From: Mammaliicoccus sp. Marseille-Q6498
GTDB lineage: Bacteria > Bacillota > Bacilli > Staphylococcales > Staphylococcaceae
Direction of reading: 5' to 3'
NCBI RefSeq assembly: GCF_946151045.1
Contig: NZ_OX267714.1
Coordinates: 1,774,001-1,838,000, forward strand
Length of the DNA: 64,000 bases
This document shows positions 18,982-29,147 of this stretch, piece by piece (within the stretch, counting starts at the first letter, position 1; every line of letters begins with the position of its first letter). A program made the position numbers and the translations under genes. The notes under the pieces were generated by a model that was not told where the DNA came from, searched no databases, and was given only the letters and a program-made list of their open reading frames with translations.

Positions 18982-21240
18982 ATGACGATAAGAAAAGCAA
19001 CTGTACTTGGTGCTGGCACAATGGGTAGTCAAATTGCTGCACTTTTAGTAAATGCAGGTTTAAAAGTAAAAATATTAGATATCGTAATTGATGAAAGTGA
19101 CCCAAATAAAATTTCTAAAAAATCATACGACATGATTACAGATAAGAAACGCCCTTTATTGTTTGATTTAGAATTTGCATCTAATTTATCATATGGTAAT
19201 TTTCAAGATGATTTAGCTAATGACGATGATGCAGATATTTATATCGAAGCAGTTAAAGAAGAATTAGAAATTAAGCATAAAGTATGGAATCAAGTTACGA
19301 AAGTCGCAAAAGACAATGCGATATTTGCTACTAATACTTCTGGGATACCGATAGAAGCTATTTCAAAAGCATTCGAACCAAAGGAAAAAGAAAGATTTCT
19401 AGGCATGCATTTCTTTAATCCACCTCGCATTATGAAATTAGTTGAGGTGATTCCAAATTCAAGTACAACTGAAACCGTGATACAGCGCACGCAAACTTTT
19501 GCGGAAGAAATATTAGGAAAAGGTGTCGTTGTAGCGAATGATGTACCGGGATTTGTAGCCAATAGAGTAGGCACACAAACGATGAACGATATTATGTATC
19601 GTGGTGAAGAACAAGGATTTTCAATAGTAGAAGTGGATGCTTTAACAGGTCGAGCTATTGGTAGACCACGTACTGGAACATATGGATTATCAGATCTAGT
19701 AGGTTTAGACATCGCGGTAACTGTGACGAATGGACTTCAACAAGTTCCTGAAGAACAAGAATACTTTAAAAGTACGAAAGTTGCAGAAAAACTCGTTGAA
19801 AATGGTGCGCTCGGTCGTAAAACGAAAAAAGGCTTCTATAAAAAAGAAGGCAAAACGAGATTAGTATTTGATATTGAATCAAATGACTATGTGCAACCTG
19901 AACAACCAACATTTGAAATTTTAGCGAAATTGAGTAAAGACTTAAAAGAGAACATGGATGTCATTTTTAATGCTGAAGATAAAGCTGGATTGTTCTTATG
20001 GGAGACATTACGAAATAACTTTTACTATTCAGCAATCAATGTTCCTAAAGCGGCAGCGGATTTCAAAGATATAGACCGCGCAATTGTTTGGGGATTTAAC
20101 TGGAAGAAAGGACCATTCCAACTTTGGGATTTAATGGGCTTTGAACGTGTTAAAAAACGTATGAAAGAAGAACTAGGTGAATTGCCAGAGTGGATTGAAA
20201 ATCAAGACCAAGCATTTTACGAAGAAGGCGAAACAATCGAACGTGTAACGCCAACTTCAGCATTTATCGATCGTAAAATTTGGAATAAAGAAGATTCAAA
20301 TTTATCAGTAGCCAACAAAGATCAATTGTTACTTAAATTACAAAGTAAAAACAATATCATTTCTGACGGCTTTGCAAAAGATTTGATCGAAACAATCGAT
20401 TTACTAGAGAACGAAGATTACACAAGTATGGTGATATATGCTGACGGTAATAACTTCAGTGTAGGTGCGAACTTGTACTTAATGAAAAAAGCACATGAAA
20501 TGAACAGTGTTGAAGAATCAGTTGGACCAACGATAGATATACTGCATGAAAGCTTTGGCAGAATGAAATATGCGCTTAAACCAATTGTAACGGCTGTACA
20601 CGGTAGAGCATTAGGTGGCGGTTGTGAAGTAGTATTACATTCACCCTTTATAGTAGCAGCGAGCGAAACGTATATTGGTTTAGTAGAAACTGGTGTAGGT
20701 CTGTTGCCGAGTGGCGGAGGTCTAGCTGAACTAGCAGATAGAGTGCTTAGATCAAATCATAAAAATGATGACAAACAACAATCTATAACGAACGTATTAA
20801 TGAACGTTGGGTTAGCTAAAGTGTCGACTAATGCTTATGAAGCGAAAAGATATGGCTATTTAAGAGATACGGATTCCATTATTTTCAATAAAGAAAAACG
20901 TATAGAAGTAGCATTAAACAAAGCAAGATACGAATCCGAAACAAACTATGTGCCTAAGCCTAAAGCACAATATCCTGCATTAGGTCGAGATTTCAAAGCA
21001 CTTGCACAAGCACAATTAGATGCTCAGCGAATCGGACATTTTATAAGTGATTATGATTATGAAATTACATTGAAAGTTGCACATATTTTATCTGGTGGAG
21101 ACTTACCGAGAAATACTTTTATTAACCAAAGATATCTTCAAAAACTTGAAAGAGAAGGCTTTTTAGCACTTTTACAAAATGAAAAAACGTATGATCGAAT
21201 TACGCACATGTTAGAAAAAGGAAAACCTTTACGTAATTAA
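18982..21240 (+). CDS. fadB: 3-hydroxyacyl-CoA dehydrogenase / enoyl-CoA hydratase FadB
   Basis: 752 residues with two domains. Residues 1 to about 300 are an NAD-binding hydroxyacyl-CoA dehydrogenase (VLGAGTMGSQIA, GMHFFNPPRIMKLVE, NDVPGFVANRVG); from about residue 440 comes a crotonase domain with VHGRALGGGCE and ETGVGLLPSGGG. The order is the reverse of E. coli FadB but normal for Gram-positive bacteria. It carries out hydration and the second oxidation of beta-oxidation. GGAGG precedes the ATG. fadA follows after 32 bases. Confidence 0.92.
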   Translation: MTIRKATVLGAGTMGSQIAALLVNAGLKVKILDIVIDESDPNKISKKSYDMITDKKRPLLFDLEFASNLSYGNFQDDLANDDDADIYIEAVKEELEIKHKVWNQVTKVAKDNAIFATNTSGIPIEAISKAFEPKEKERFLGMHFFNPPRIMKLVEVIPNSSTTETVIQRTQTFAEEILGKGVVVANDVPGFVANRVGTQTMNDIMYRGEEQGFSIVEVDALTGRAIGRPRTGTYGLSDLVGLDIAVTVTNGLQQVPEEQEYFKSTKVAEKLVENGALGRKTKKGFYKKEGKTRLVFDIESNDYVQPEQPTFEILAKLSKDLKENMDVIFNAEDKAGLFLWETLRNNFYYSAINVPKAAADFKDIDRAIVWGFNWKKGPFQLWDLMGFERVKKRMKEELGELPEWIENQDQAFYEEGETIERVTPTSAFIDRKIWNKEDSNLSVANKDQLLLKLQSKNNIISDGFAKDLIETIDLLENEDYTSMVIYADGNNFSVGANLYLMKKAHEMNSVEESVGPTIDILHESFGRMKYALKPIVTAVHGRALGGGCEVVLHSPFIVAASETYIGLVETGVGLLPSGGGLAELADRVLRSNHKNDDKQQSITNVLMNVGLAKVSTNAYEAKRYGYLRDTDSIIFNKEKRIEVALNKARYESETNYVPKPKAQYPALGRDFKALAQAQLDAQRIGHFISDYDYEITLKVAHILSGGDLPRNTFINQRYLQKLEREGFLALLQNEKTYDRITHMLEKGKPLRN

Positions 21241-21272
21241 TAACGAGCCGATTAAAGAGAGGATGAATATCT

Positions 21273-22460
21273 ATGCAAGAAGCATATATAGTAGCATACG
21301 GACGTTCTGCAGCTGGCAAAGCTAAACCAGGAGGCGCTTTATTCCACGAAAGACCTGATGATGTTGCAGCACAAGTATTAAAAGGTGTATTAACTAGAGT
21401 AAAAGGATCTTTCGAACCAAGTATGGTGCAAGATGTCATAGTAGGGAATGCTTTTCCTGAAGGTCTACAAGGACAAAATATCGCGCGATCTATCGCATTG
21501 CTAGCTGGATTACCGGAAGAAGTACCAGGACAAACGGTTAATCGTTACTGTTCATCAGGACTCCAAACCATTGCGATTGCTGCAAATGAAATCATGTCGA
21601 ATCAAGCAGACGTATTAGTAGCAGGCGGCGTTGAATTGATGAGTGCTGTACCTATGGGCGGTAATGAAGCGACCAACAATCCAGAATTACAAGAAGCGGA
21701 TACCGGCGTATCATATCCAATGGGGTTAACAGCTGAAATGGTAGCAGATGAATTCGGTGTGTCACGTGAAGATCAAGACGCTTACGCAGTTGAAAGTCAT
21801 AAACGCGCTAAAAAAGCACAAGAAGCGGGCAAATTTACGGATGAAATTATTCCGATTGAAGTACACAAAGTGAGCTATGATGAAAATGGACCAGTCGTAA
21901 CAAAAGAAGAATTTAAGAATGACGAACTCATAAGACCAGAAACAAATTTAGAGTCATTATCTCAATTAAGAACAGTATTTAAAGCAGATGGCACTGTTAC
22001 AGCCGGTACATCAGCACCATTAACAGACGGAGCAGGATTTGTCGTACTCATGTCTGGAGATAAAGTGAAAGAATTAGGCGTTGAACCAATTGCGAAATTT
22101 GTAGGATTTAAATCAGTCGGTGTAGACCCTAAATTGATGGGAATTGGCCCAGCATATGCTATTCCTGAAGTATTAGAACTTACAAAATTATCAGTAGAAG
22201 ATATAGATTTAATAGAACTAAACGAAGCATTCGCATCACAAACGGTAGCATCTATTAACAAAGTAGGATTAGATAAAGACAAGACCAACGTTAACGGAGG
22301 CGCTATAGCATTAGGACATCCACTAGGCGCTACCGGTGCTATGTTAACAGCTAAATTACTATCCGAAATGAAAAGAAGACCCGATTCCAAGTACGGTATG
22401 GTCACAATGTGTATCGGCGTAGGAATGGGAGCAGCAGGCGTGTTTGAGTTTGTAAGATAA
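21273..22460 (+). CDS. fadA: Acetyl-CoA C-acyltransferase (3-ketoacyl-CoA thiolase) FadA
   Basis: 395 residues, the normal thiolase length. The nucleophile Cys93 is in NRYCSSGLQT, the GHPLGATGA motif supplies the catalytic His, and CIGVGMGAAG near the end holds the second Cys. The ELNEAFA motif is present. It releases acetyl-CoA in the last step of beta-oxidation and ends the fad operon. A repeat array begins 9 bases after its stop, with no terminator in between. Confidence 0.94.
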   Translation: MQEAYIVAYGRSAAGKAKPGGALFHERPDDVAAQVLKGVLTRVKGSFEPSMVQDVIVGNAFPEGLQGQNIARSIALLAGLPEEVPGQTVNRYCSSGLQTIAIAANEIMSNQADVLVAGGVELMSAVPMGGNEATNNPELQEADTGVSYPMGLTAEMVADEFGVSREDQDAYAVESHKRAKKAQEAGKFTDEIIPIEVHKVSYDENGPVVTKEEFKNDELIRPETNLESLSQLRTVFKADGTVTAGTSAPLTDGAGFVVLMSGDKVKELGVEPIAKFVGFKSVGVDPKLMGIGPAYAIPEVLELTKLSVEDIDLIELNEAFASQTVASINKVGLDKDKTNVNGGAIALGHPLGATGAMLTAKLLSEMKRRPDSKYGMVTMCIGVGMGAAGVFEFVR

Positions 22461-22468
22461 ATAATAGA

Positions 22469-22552
22469 AGCGGAAGTGCTAACGTTTAGGATGGTAGGAA
22501 AATTGATAAAAGCGGGAGTGCTAACGTTTAGGATGGGAGGAAAATTGATAAA
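22469..22552. repeat. Two tandem copies of a 42-bp unit
   Basis: 22469-22510 and 22511-22552 are near-identical, sharing GTGCTAACGTTTAGGATGG and GGAAAATTGATAAA with three differences. They lie between the fadA stop and the first hairpin repeat array. No hairpin is evident; the function is unknown. Confidence 0.85.
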
Positions 22553-22583
22553 CTACTAGAATTAGAAAGTTAGTTAGGGCGTT

Positions 22584-23355
22584 GTAAGTTGCAAGTGGAG
22601 GCCGACATGCAATATAGAGAGGTTCTAAGTTGCAAGTGAAGGCTGACATGCAATATAGGGAGGTCGTAAGTTGCAAGTGAGGGTCGACATGCAATATAGG
22701 GAGGTTCTAAGTTGCAAGTGGAGGCTGACATGCAACATAGAGAGGTTCTAAGTTGCAAGTGGAGGCTGACATGCAATATAGAGGGGTCGTAAATTGCAAG
22801 TGGAGGTCGACATGCAATATAGAGAGGTTCTAAGTTGCAAGTGAGGGTCGACATGCAACATAGAGCGAGTCTAAATTGCTAAACTAGTAAATCTAGCAAC
22901 ATAGAGCGAGTCTAAATTGCTAAACAGCCGAATCTAGCAACATAGAGCTGTCCTAAATTGCTAAACTAACAAATCTAGCAACATAGAGTTGTTCTAATTT
23001 GCTAAACTGGTGAATCTAGCAACATAGAGTTGTTCTAAATTGCTAAACTGGTGAATCTAGCAACATAGAGTGAGTCTAAATTGCTAAACTGGTGAATCTA
23101 GCAACATAGAGCTGTCCTAAATTGCTAAACTAACAAATCTAGCAACATAGAGCGTTCCTAAGTTGCTAAACTGGTAAATCTAGCAACATAGAGTTGTTCT
23201 ATATTGCTAAACTGGTGAATCTAGCAACATAGAGTGAGTCTAAGTTGCTAAACTGGTGAATCTAGCAACATAGAGCGAGTCTAAATTGCTAAACTGCCGA
23301 ATCTAGCAACATAGAGGGATCGTAAATTGCTAAACTAACAAATCTAGCAACATAG
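22584..23355. repeat. Hairpin repeat array 1: seven A-type then twelve B-type 41-bp units
   Basis: Units begin exactly every 41 bases: A type from 22584 to 22870, then B type from 22871. Each has TTGC, a 17-base interior, and CAAYATAGAG, then a variable 5-base stretch and YTAARTTGC of the next unit. The A interior (AAGTGGAGGCYGACATG) pairs as TTGCA/TGCAA; the B interior (TAAACTGGTGAATCTAG) as TTGCTA/TAGCAA. The A-to-B switch occurs in phase at 22871. Variation is mostly in the loop and in the bases after ATAGAG. No other gene is seen between fadA and the terminator at 23397. Confidence 0.93.
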
Positions 23356-23396
23356 CAAGACAAAATCTACATTCTCCAACATTATTATAAATGAAA

Positions 23397-23431
23397 AAAG
23401 CGGAAATTCTTGTTTTAAGAATTTCCGCTTT
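23397..23431 (-). terminator. Bidirectional terminator between repeat array 1 and the acyl-CoA synthetase
   Basis: A perfect 15-base stem AAAGCGGAAATTCTT / its complement with loop GTTTT. The minus strand has six T after it, and it lies just after the stop of the minus-strand acyl-CoA synthetase gene. It may also end fadA read-through. Confidence 0.85.
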
Positions 23432-23434
23432 CCT

Positions 23435-25015
23435 TTATTTATTATATTTTTCTTTTTCAGCTTCTCTTAATTCGACGCGTCTAATTTTACCGGAATTTGT
23501 TTTTGGTAATGAATCAACGAATTCTATAGCTCTTGGATATTTATATGGAGCGACGTCTTGTTTAACGTAAGTTTGTAATTCTTTTACGAGTTCGTCGTTA
23601 CCTTCTATATCGTCTTGCAATATCACGAATGCTTTTACGATATTACCGCGAATTTCGTCTGGGCTAGCGACTACAGCACATTCTTGTACTTTAGGGTGTT
23701 TTGTTAATGAATCTTCTACTTCGAACGGCCCGATTGTATAGCCTGAACTGATGATAATATCGTCTTCTCTACCTTTAAACCAAAAGTATCCGTCTTCATC
23801 AAGTCGTGCACGGTCGCCTGTTACATAATAGTTACCGCGTTTAGAGTCTTGTGTTCGTGCTTCATCTTTGAAGTAACCTTGGAATAGGGATGGTGAGTCT
23901 AGTGAAACGGCAATATCGCCTGTTTCTCCGTTTGTAATTGGTTCACCGTCTTCGTCAATAATCTCAACATAACTTCCTGGGATTGCTTTACCCATTGCGC
24001 CATGTCTACTTTCTGTATCTTTTAAAAATGCGATAAGTAAAGTGTTCTCAGTTTGACCGTATCCATCTCTAACTTTGATATTAAAGTTGTTTTGGAATTG
24101 TTCGATGACTTCTTTATTTAAAGGTTCACCTGCTGAAACAGCGCTGTGAAGATTTTCTAAAGTGTAGTCTGATAAATTAGGTAGTTTTGCCATTAAACGG
24201 TATTCAGTTGGCGTACAACATAACGCATTTATTTTATGTTTTTCTAGTAAGTCTAGATATTTAGCTGCATTAAATTTACCATTATAAACAAAAGCTTTTG
24301 CGCCAGTACCTAATATAGATAAAAACGGACTCCAAATCCATTTTTGCCAACCTGGTGCTGCTGTAGCCCAAACTGTATCTGTTTCACTTATGCTCAACCA
24401 ATGTTTAGGTGCAGTTTGAATATGTGCATATCCCCAACCATGTGTATGAATAACGGCTTTAGGAAGTCCTGTTGTACCTGAAGTGTATGATAAAAGTGCT
24501 ACATCGTCTCTTTTTGTAGGTTCTACTTCTAATTCGTCGCTTGCTTTAGGTTGTTCTTTATCAATTGAAATCCAATTTTCTTCTTCGCTTCCAACGATAA
24601 ATTTAGTTAAGTCATGGTATTCTTTGATGCCTTCAAATTCATCGATAGATTGTGAAGTTACAACGACGGCATCTACTTCACCATGAGAGATTCTATGTTG
24701 TAAGTCTTTCGTACGCAACATTTCAGAACTTGGAATGATGATGATACCCATTTTTAATGCTGCAATATAAATTTCATACGTTTTAATAGAACGTGGCATT
24801 AAAATTAAAGCTTTATCGCCTTTTTTAAGTCCGCTGTTTTTAAAAACATTACCAATTTTATTAGCATTTTTTATAAGCTCTGTATATGTTATATTATGTA
24901 CTTCGCCTGATACGTCTTCAAAAACAAGTGCTTCTTTTGAAGGATCAGAAGTATATTTTTCAATTTCGTTTACAATATTATAAGTTTCGGGTGCAATTAA
25001 GTCTGTATTTTTCAT
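23435..25015 (-). CDS. Acyl-CoA synthetase of the MbcS/AcsM type
   Basis: 526 residues, AMP-forming acyl-CoA ligase. The P-loop SYTSGTTGLPKAVIHTHGW and the following WATAAPGWQKW region are characteristic of medium/branched-chain or acetyl-CoA-synthetase-like enzymes; the hinge FKGREDDIIISSGYTIGP and C-terminal PKTNSGKIRRVELRE (catalytic Lys) are intact. The probable role is activation of branched or short fatty acids such as 2-methylbutyrate, as for staphylococcal MbcS, which is likewise encoded near the choline/aldolase region. I set the start at 25015 because AAGGAG lies just upstream; the frame extends a further 71 codons without support. Confidence 0.83.
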   Translation of the reverse strand: MKNTDLIAPETYNIVNEIEKYTSDPSKEALVFEDVSGEVHNITYTELIKNANKIGNVFKNSGLKKGDKALILMPRSIKTYEIYIAALKMGIIIIPSSEMLRTKDLQHRISHGEVDAVVVTSQSIDEFEGIKEYHDLTKFIVGSEEENWISIDKEQPKASDELEVEPTKRDDVALLSYTSGTTGLPKAVIHTHGWGYAHIQTAPKHWLSISETDTVWATAAPGWQKWIWSPFLSILGTGAKAFVYNGKFNAAKYLDLLEKHKINALCCTPTEYRLMAKLPNLSDYTLENLHSAVSAGEPLNKEVIEQFQNNFNIKVRDGYGQTENTLLIAFLKDTESRHGAMGKAIPGSYVEIIDEDGEPITNGETGDIAVSLDSPSLFQGYFKDEARTQDSKRGNYYVTGDRARLDEDGYFWFKGREDDIIISSGYTIGPFEVEDSLTKHPKVQECAVVASPDEIRGNIVKAFVILQDDIEGNDELVKELQTYVKQDVAPYKYPRAIEFVDSLPKTNSGKIRRVELREAEKEKYNK

Positions 25016-25386
25016 ATTGAACTCCTTTTTCTGTATGTAATTATTTATATAGTTTACCAATGAACGCAATTTAATACGAATAAATCGTTCTGTGCTTAGT
25101 TTATTATTACCAATATTAAAAAATATGAAACAAAATGGTGTAATTTTAATTGATGAAATATTGTGAATATAGTATATAATACTTTTGTACTTTAAAAACA
25201 ACTTTAATATGTTGATTTTATAATACAAATGTTATAAGATTGCACAAGTCAAATATGATTAAAAGAGATATTGGGATTGATTTTTAATGGCACCTTACGG
25301 ATTTTTTAAAATAAAAAATAAAATTCAAATAAAAGATGATTAAAGGTTAAATTTCTGGGTATTACGTTAGATTGGAGGGATCAATG
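25016..25386. other. Divergent AT-rich intergenic region
   Basis: Holds the promoters of the acyl-CoA synthetase (minus) and the small gene at 25387 (plus). No RNA gene or recognisable relic is visible. A short 18-codon frame at 25287 has no SD and is not credited. Confidence 0.3.
25150..25178 (+). promoter_or_regulatory. Possible promoter of the small protein gene
   Basis: TTGATG (25150-25155) and TATATA (25173-25178) are separated by 17 bases. It would give a leader of about 200 bases before the gene at 25387. The region is so AT-rich that chance matches are likely. Confidence 0.4.
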
Positions 25387-25587
25387 ATGAACGATTATAA
25401 CAAAAATCCGGGATATTACGAGGATATTAGTGATGATTTATTATTTGTATCGGAGCTCATTACTAAAAAAGTAAAAAATGACCATAGTGAAATAGACTTT
25501 GAGTATGAAATTAATTTAATGAAAGAATGCTTACATAAGCTTCAAAATACAAATAATGAAATTAATTCTAAAGCATTATCGATATAA
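25387..25587 (+). CDS. Small acidic hypothetical protein (66 aa)
   Basis: I do not recognise it. It is hydrophilic, acidic and probably helical (DDLLFVSELITKKVKNDHSEIDFEYEINLMKECLHKLQN), with one Cys, no signal peptide and no membrane segment. ATG 25387 (or ATG 25384) follows GGAGGG, and a clear terminator begins just after the stop, so this is a genuine single-gene transcript. Neighbours give no hint about function. Confidence 0.7.
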   Translation: MNDYNKNPGYYEDISDDLLFVSELITKKVKNDHSEIDFEYEINLMKECLHKLQNTNNEINSKALSI

Positions 25588-25591
25588 ATGA

Positions 25592-25621
25592 AAATACCTA
25601 CATGGGGATAGGTATTTTTTT
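25592..25621 (+). terminator. Intrinsic terminator of the small protein gene
   Basis: Stem AAATACCTA/TAGGTATTT with an 8-base loop, followed by a run of T to 25621. Confidence 0.85.
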
Positions 25622-25724
25622 ATGTCTATTTTTATTGAGAAGAATGTAAAATAATTTACTGTGTACTTTAATATAATAAGTTATACTTCAATAAAGACAT
25701 AAATGATTTGAATGGAGTGGTAAC

Positions 25725-27059
25725 GTGAGTAAACAACGGGATCAATGGTCTTCGAAATTAGGATTTATTATGGCATCTGCAGGAGCTGCTATTGGTATCG
25801 GAGCAATTTGGAAGTTTCCATATGTAGCTGGACAATTTGGTGGGGGCGCTTTTTTATTGCTCTTTATTATATTCACGCTCTTCATTGGACTACCATTATT
25901 GATATCTGAATTTATCATTGGACGGTCAACAAATAAAGAAGCAGTATCAGCTTATGATACTTTAGCACCTAAATCTCCGTGGAGGTTAACAGGTAGGTTA
26001 GGTGTAATAGGATGTTTTCTACTACTTTCTTTCTATAGTGTAGTAGGCGGTTGGATTACGATTTATACATTAATGGGATTAACCGGCAATATTATGTCTG
26101 ACGATGCCAATTATGGGAAGATGTTCGAACAAATTATTGGTCAGCCATTTTTAATATTGAGTGGGGTATTTATTTTTATACTTATGAATGTCATCGTATT
26201 AACTTTTGGTATTAAAAAAGGCATCGAAAGAGCAAATAATATTTTAATGCCATTGTTATTTATATTTTTTATCATTTTAGTTATAAGAGGTATCACTTTA
26301 GATGGTGCTTCAGAAGGATTGTCATTCTTCTTTAAATTTAATTTTGAAGATTTTAGTGCTGAAGGTGTATTATACGCACTTGGACAGTCGTTCTTTTCAT
26401 TAGCGGTTGGCTTTTCATGTATGGTTACATATAGTTCTTATTTAAGTAAAAAAGAAAGCTTGCCTACTTCCGCAGCAACCGTATCCGTTATGAATATTGT
26501 CGTATCGATTTTAGCAGGTATGGCTATATTCCCAGTCGTATATGCATTTTCATTAGAACCGACACAAGGACCAGGCTTATTATTTATCGTCTTACCAAAT
26601 GTGTTTAGCCAAATGGCATTCGGTTCCATATTCTTAACGCTATTTTTACTATTATTCTTATTCGCGACACTCACATCATCATTCAGTCAGTTTGAAATTA
26701 TTATTTCAGCACTAGAAAAAGATGGCAAGAGATCAAGAACGAAAATAGTTTGGGTATTAGGACTACTTACATTTATCGCATGTATACCATCTTCATTATC
26801 TTACGGTGTACTTTCCGATGTCTCGATATTTGGTAAATCCATATTCGATGCTACAGATTATTTAGTCAGCAATATATTGTTACCGATAGGGTGTTTACTC
26901 ATTGCTATCTTCATTTCATTTAGAATGGACCAAGCAATCGTTAAACAAGAATTCCAAATGGGAAATCACTTATCAACAAGATGGTTTAAATTATGGAAAT
27001 TTCTAATGAGGTATATTATACCAATCATTATCATTATCGTATTTATATTTTCGTTATAA
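25725..27059 (+). CDS. Sodium-dependent transporter of the NSS (SNF) family
   Basis: 444 residues with about 11 hydrophobic helices, the short bacterial NSS layout. Helix 1 carries the family motif around the unwound sodium site (GAAIGIGAIWKFPYVAG). Bacterial members such as TnaT, MhsT and LeuT import amino acids with sodium; the substrate here is unknown. The start is GTG, with TGGAGTGG upstream and no ATG nearby. It has its own terminator. Confidence 0.88.
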   Translation: MSKQRDQWSSKLGFIMASAGAAIGIGAIWKFPYVAGQFGGGAFLLLFIIFTLFIGLPLLISEFIIGRSTNKEAVSAYDTLAPKSPWRLTGRLGVIGCFLLLSFYSVVGGWITIYTLMGLTGNIMSDDANYGKMFEQIIGQPFLILSGVFIFILMNVIVLTFGIKKGIERANNILMPLLFIFFIILVIRGITLDGASEGLSFFFKFNFEDFSAEGVLYALGQSFFSLAVGFSCMVTYSSYLSKKESLPTSAATVSVMNIVVSILAGMAIFPVVYAFSLEPTQGPGLLFIVLPNVFSQMAFGSIFLTLFLLLFLFATLTSSFSQFEIIISALEKDGKRSRTKIVWVLGLLTFIACIPSSLSYGVLSDVSIFGKSIFDATDYLVSNILLPIGCLLIAIFISFRMDQAIVKQEFQMGNHLSTRWFKLWKFLMRYIIPIIIIIVFIFSL

Positions 27060-27078
27060 GCAATATCATATTTATATA

Positions 27079-27121
27079 AAAATCAGGGCCGAGACTTTTA
27101 TATCTCGACCTTGATTTTTTT
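27079..27121 (+). terminator. Intrinsic terminator of the NSS transporter gene
   Basis: A long stem (AAAATCAGGGCCGAGA with TCTCGACCTTGATTTT, two G-T or mismatched pairs), an 8-base loop, then seven T. Confidence 0.88.
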
Positions 27122-27447
27122 GAATTTTATAGAAAATTTCGTCATTAAATAAATGTTTTTGATATAAATTTTTATTCACTAATTAAGAATAAATATGCGT
27201 TAATAAAATTAATTAAGTTTGTTATTTCTGTTAAATAGTAACTTAACACTGTTGTTGTAGCAATATTTCAAAACGATTTAATTAACGTTTATTATATAAT
27301 TATTCATAAGAACAGCTATTTCTCATTGTATGAAATTTGCATTATTATTGAAAGTTCGTTACTCTCATCATTGTGATTTAAATCAGCGCCATCATTATTA
27401 AGCATTATATAAACGATTAAAAAATCGACAACGAGGAGTGTTCGAAG
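27122..27447. other. AT-rich leader of the BCCT transporter gene
   Basis: About 325 bases with no gene, tandem repeat or strong hairpin. It must hold the promoter of the transporter, but I cannot pick a convincing -35/-10 pair. Confidence 0.3.
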
Positions 27448-29070
27448 TTGCAAAAATATAAAATAATGGACTGGTGGACATTTTTTGGTACGATAGCTGT
27501 TTTGTTAATTGCAGTTGTCCCAATGATGGTCTTCCCTAAAGCTAGTCAAGATGTCATAACGGGAATTAATGATATGATTTCAAATACTATGGGAGCTTGG
27601 TATTTAATACTTGGTTTAGTAATTTTTGGATTTGTATTATATATCGCTTTTGGTAAATACGGAAATGTAACTTTAGGTAAAGCGAATGATCGCCCTGAAT
27701 TTAATAATTTCAGTTGGATTTCAATGCTGTTTTGTGCAGGTATTGGTTCTGACATTCTTTATTGGGGCGTAATTGAGTGGGCATTCTATTATCAAGTTCC
27801 ACCTTATGGAGCAAAAGGTATGTCAGATCAAGCGCTTGAATATGCGACAATGTATGGTATGTTCCATTGGGGACCAATCGCATGGGCTATTTATGTGTTA
27901 CCAGCGCTACCTATTGGTTATTTAGTGTTTGTTAAGAAGAAACCAATTTATAAAATCAGTCAGGCTTGTCGACCTATTTTAAAAGGACAAACTGATAAAA
28001 TACCAGGTAAAATTGTAGATATATTATTTATCTTTGGTTTACTTGGTGGTGCAGCGACTTCGTTAGCACTAGGAGTGCCATTGATTTCAGCTGGTATAGA
28101 GAGATTAACTGGATTAGACGGCGGAAATATGGTCATGCGCAGTATTATACTGTTAGTAATTACGGTCATATTTGCAATTAGTTCATATACTGGTTTGAAA
28201 AAAGGTATTCAAAAACTTAGTGACGTTAACGTTTGGTTAACATTCCTAATATTAGGAATTGTATTAATTGCTGGTCCGACTATATTTATAATGGAAACAA
28301 CTGTCTCAGGTTTCGGGAATATGTTGAAGAATTTCTTCCGAATGGCAACATGGTTAGAACCATTTGGCGGTATCGGAGGTAGAAAAGAAACGAACTTCCC
28401 ACAAGACTGGACAATATTCTATTGGGCTTGGTGGATAGTTTATGCACCGTTTATTGGATTATTCATCGCAAGAATATCCAAAGGACGTACTTTAAAAGAA
28501 GTTGTTTTAGGTACGATTATATATGGAACATTAGGTTGCGTATTATTCTTTGGTATTTTTGGTAACTATGCTGTGTACTTAGAACTTTCTGGTCAATTTG
28601 ATGTAGTTCATTATTTAAATCAGTATGGTGCTGAGACTACAATAATAGAAGTAATGCATCAATTACCATTCCCTAAAGTGATGATTGTGTTGTTCTTAAT
28701 TTCAGCATTCTTATACTTAGCGACTACGTTTGATTCAGGTGCTTATATTTTAGCAGCAGCAACACAAAAAGAAGTTATCGACGAGCCATTAAAAGCTAAT
28801 AGATTATTCTGGGCATTCGCATTATGTCTATTACCATTCTCATTAATGCTTGTAGGTGGAGATAAGGCGTTAGAAGTATTAAAAACCGCCTCGATTATAG
28901 CCAGTTTCCCGCTAACCTTTATATTTGTCATGATGATGGTTTCCTTTATCAAGACGTTATCAGGTGATCGGATACAACTACAACAACGTGCGGATAAACA
29001 TAAACAAATTGAAAGACGTTCATTACGAATTGTACAAGTAAAAGCGAAACAAGAAGACGATAATTTATAA
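27448..29070 (+). CDS. BCCT-family betaine/choline/carnitine transporter
   Basis: 540 residues with 12 hydrophobic helices. The aromatic signature of the BCCT family is in helix 8 (DWTIFYWAWWIVYAPFIG, then RISKGRTLKEV). These secondary carriers import quaternary-ammonium solutes such as glycine betaine or choline. Being about 15 kb from cudC-betB-betA, it could feed choline to that pathway, but the two loci are separate. It starts with TTG 27448 nine bases after GAGGAG; an ATG at codon 7 is the alternative. Short soluble tails suggest no large osmosensing domain. Confidence 0.88.
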   Translation: MQKYKIMDWWTFFGTIAVLLIAVVPMMVFPKASQDVITGINDMISNTMGAWYLILGLVIFGFVLYIAFGKYGNVTLGKANDRPEFNNFSWISMLFCAGIGSDILYWGVIEWAFYYQVPPYGAKGMSDQALEYATMYGMFHWGPIAWAIYVLPALPIGYLVFVKKKPIYKISQACRPILKGQTDKIPGKIVDILFIFGLLGGAATSLALGVPLISAGIERLTGLDGGNMVMRSIILLVITVIFAISSYTGLKKGIQKLSDVNVWLTFLILGIVLIAGPTIFIMETTVSGFGNMLKNFFRMATWLEPFGGIGGRKETNFPQDWTIFYWAWWIVYAPFIGLFIARISKGRTLKEVVLGTIIYGTLGCVLFFGIFGNYAVYLELSGQFDVVHYLNQYGAETTIIEVMHQLPFPKVMIVLFLISAFLYLATTFDSGAYILAAATQKEVIDEPLKANRLFWAFALCLLPFSLMLVGGDKALEVLKTASIIASFPLTFIFVMMMVSFIKTLSGDRIQLQQRADKHKQIERRSLRIVQVKAKQEDDNL

Positions 29071-29085
29071 AATAATATTTACTAG

Positions 29086-29147
29086 AAATGCCCACCTGAC
29101 GCTTCTCCCCCAGAAAGTGTTTAGGGTGGGCATTTCGCATTTTTTTA
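29086..29147 (+). terminator. Terminator of the BCCT transporter gene
   Basis: An 11-base stem AAATGCCCACC/GGTGGGCATTT closing a 28-base loop, followed by a T-rich run (CGCATTTTTTT). Confidence 0.75.

Noticed and set aside
22570-22854. 94-codon minus-strand frame through the A-type units
   Set aside because: It is an artefact of the tandem repeat; no SD, and the protein is a low-complexity repetition with the 41-base period.
22584-23355. CRISPR array
   Set aside because: The whole 41-base unit repeats, there are no unique 30-40-base spacers, and no cas genes are present. The same holds for the arrays at 38773, 42917, 47625 and 58442.
25016-25228. 71-residue N-terminal extension of the acyl-CoA synthetase
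   Set aside because: Very AT-rich sequence without start signal; ATG 25015 has AAGGAG and the usual family start.
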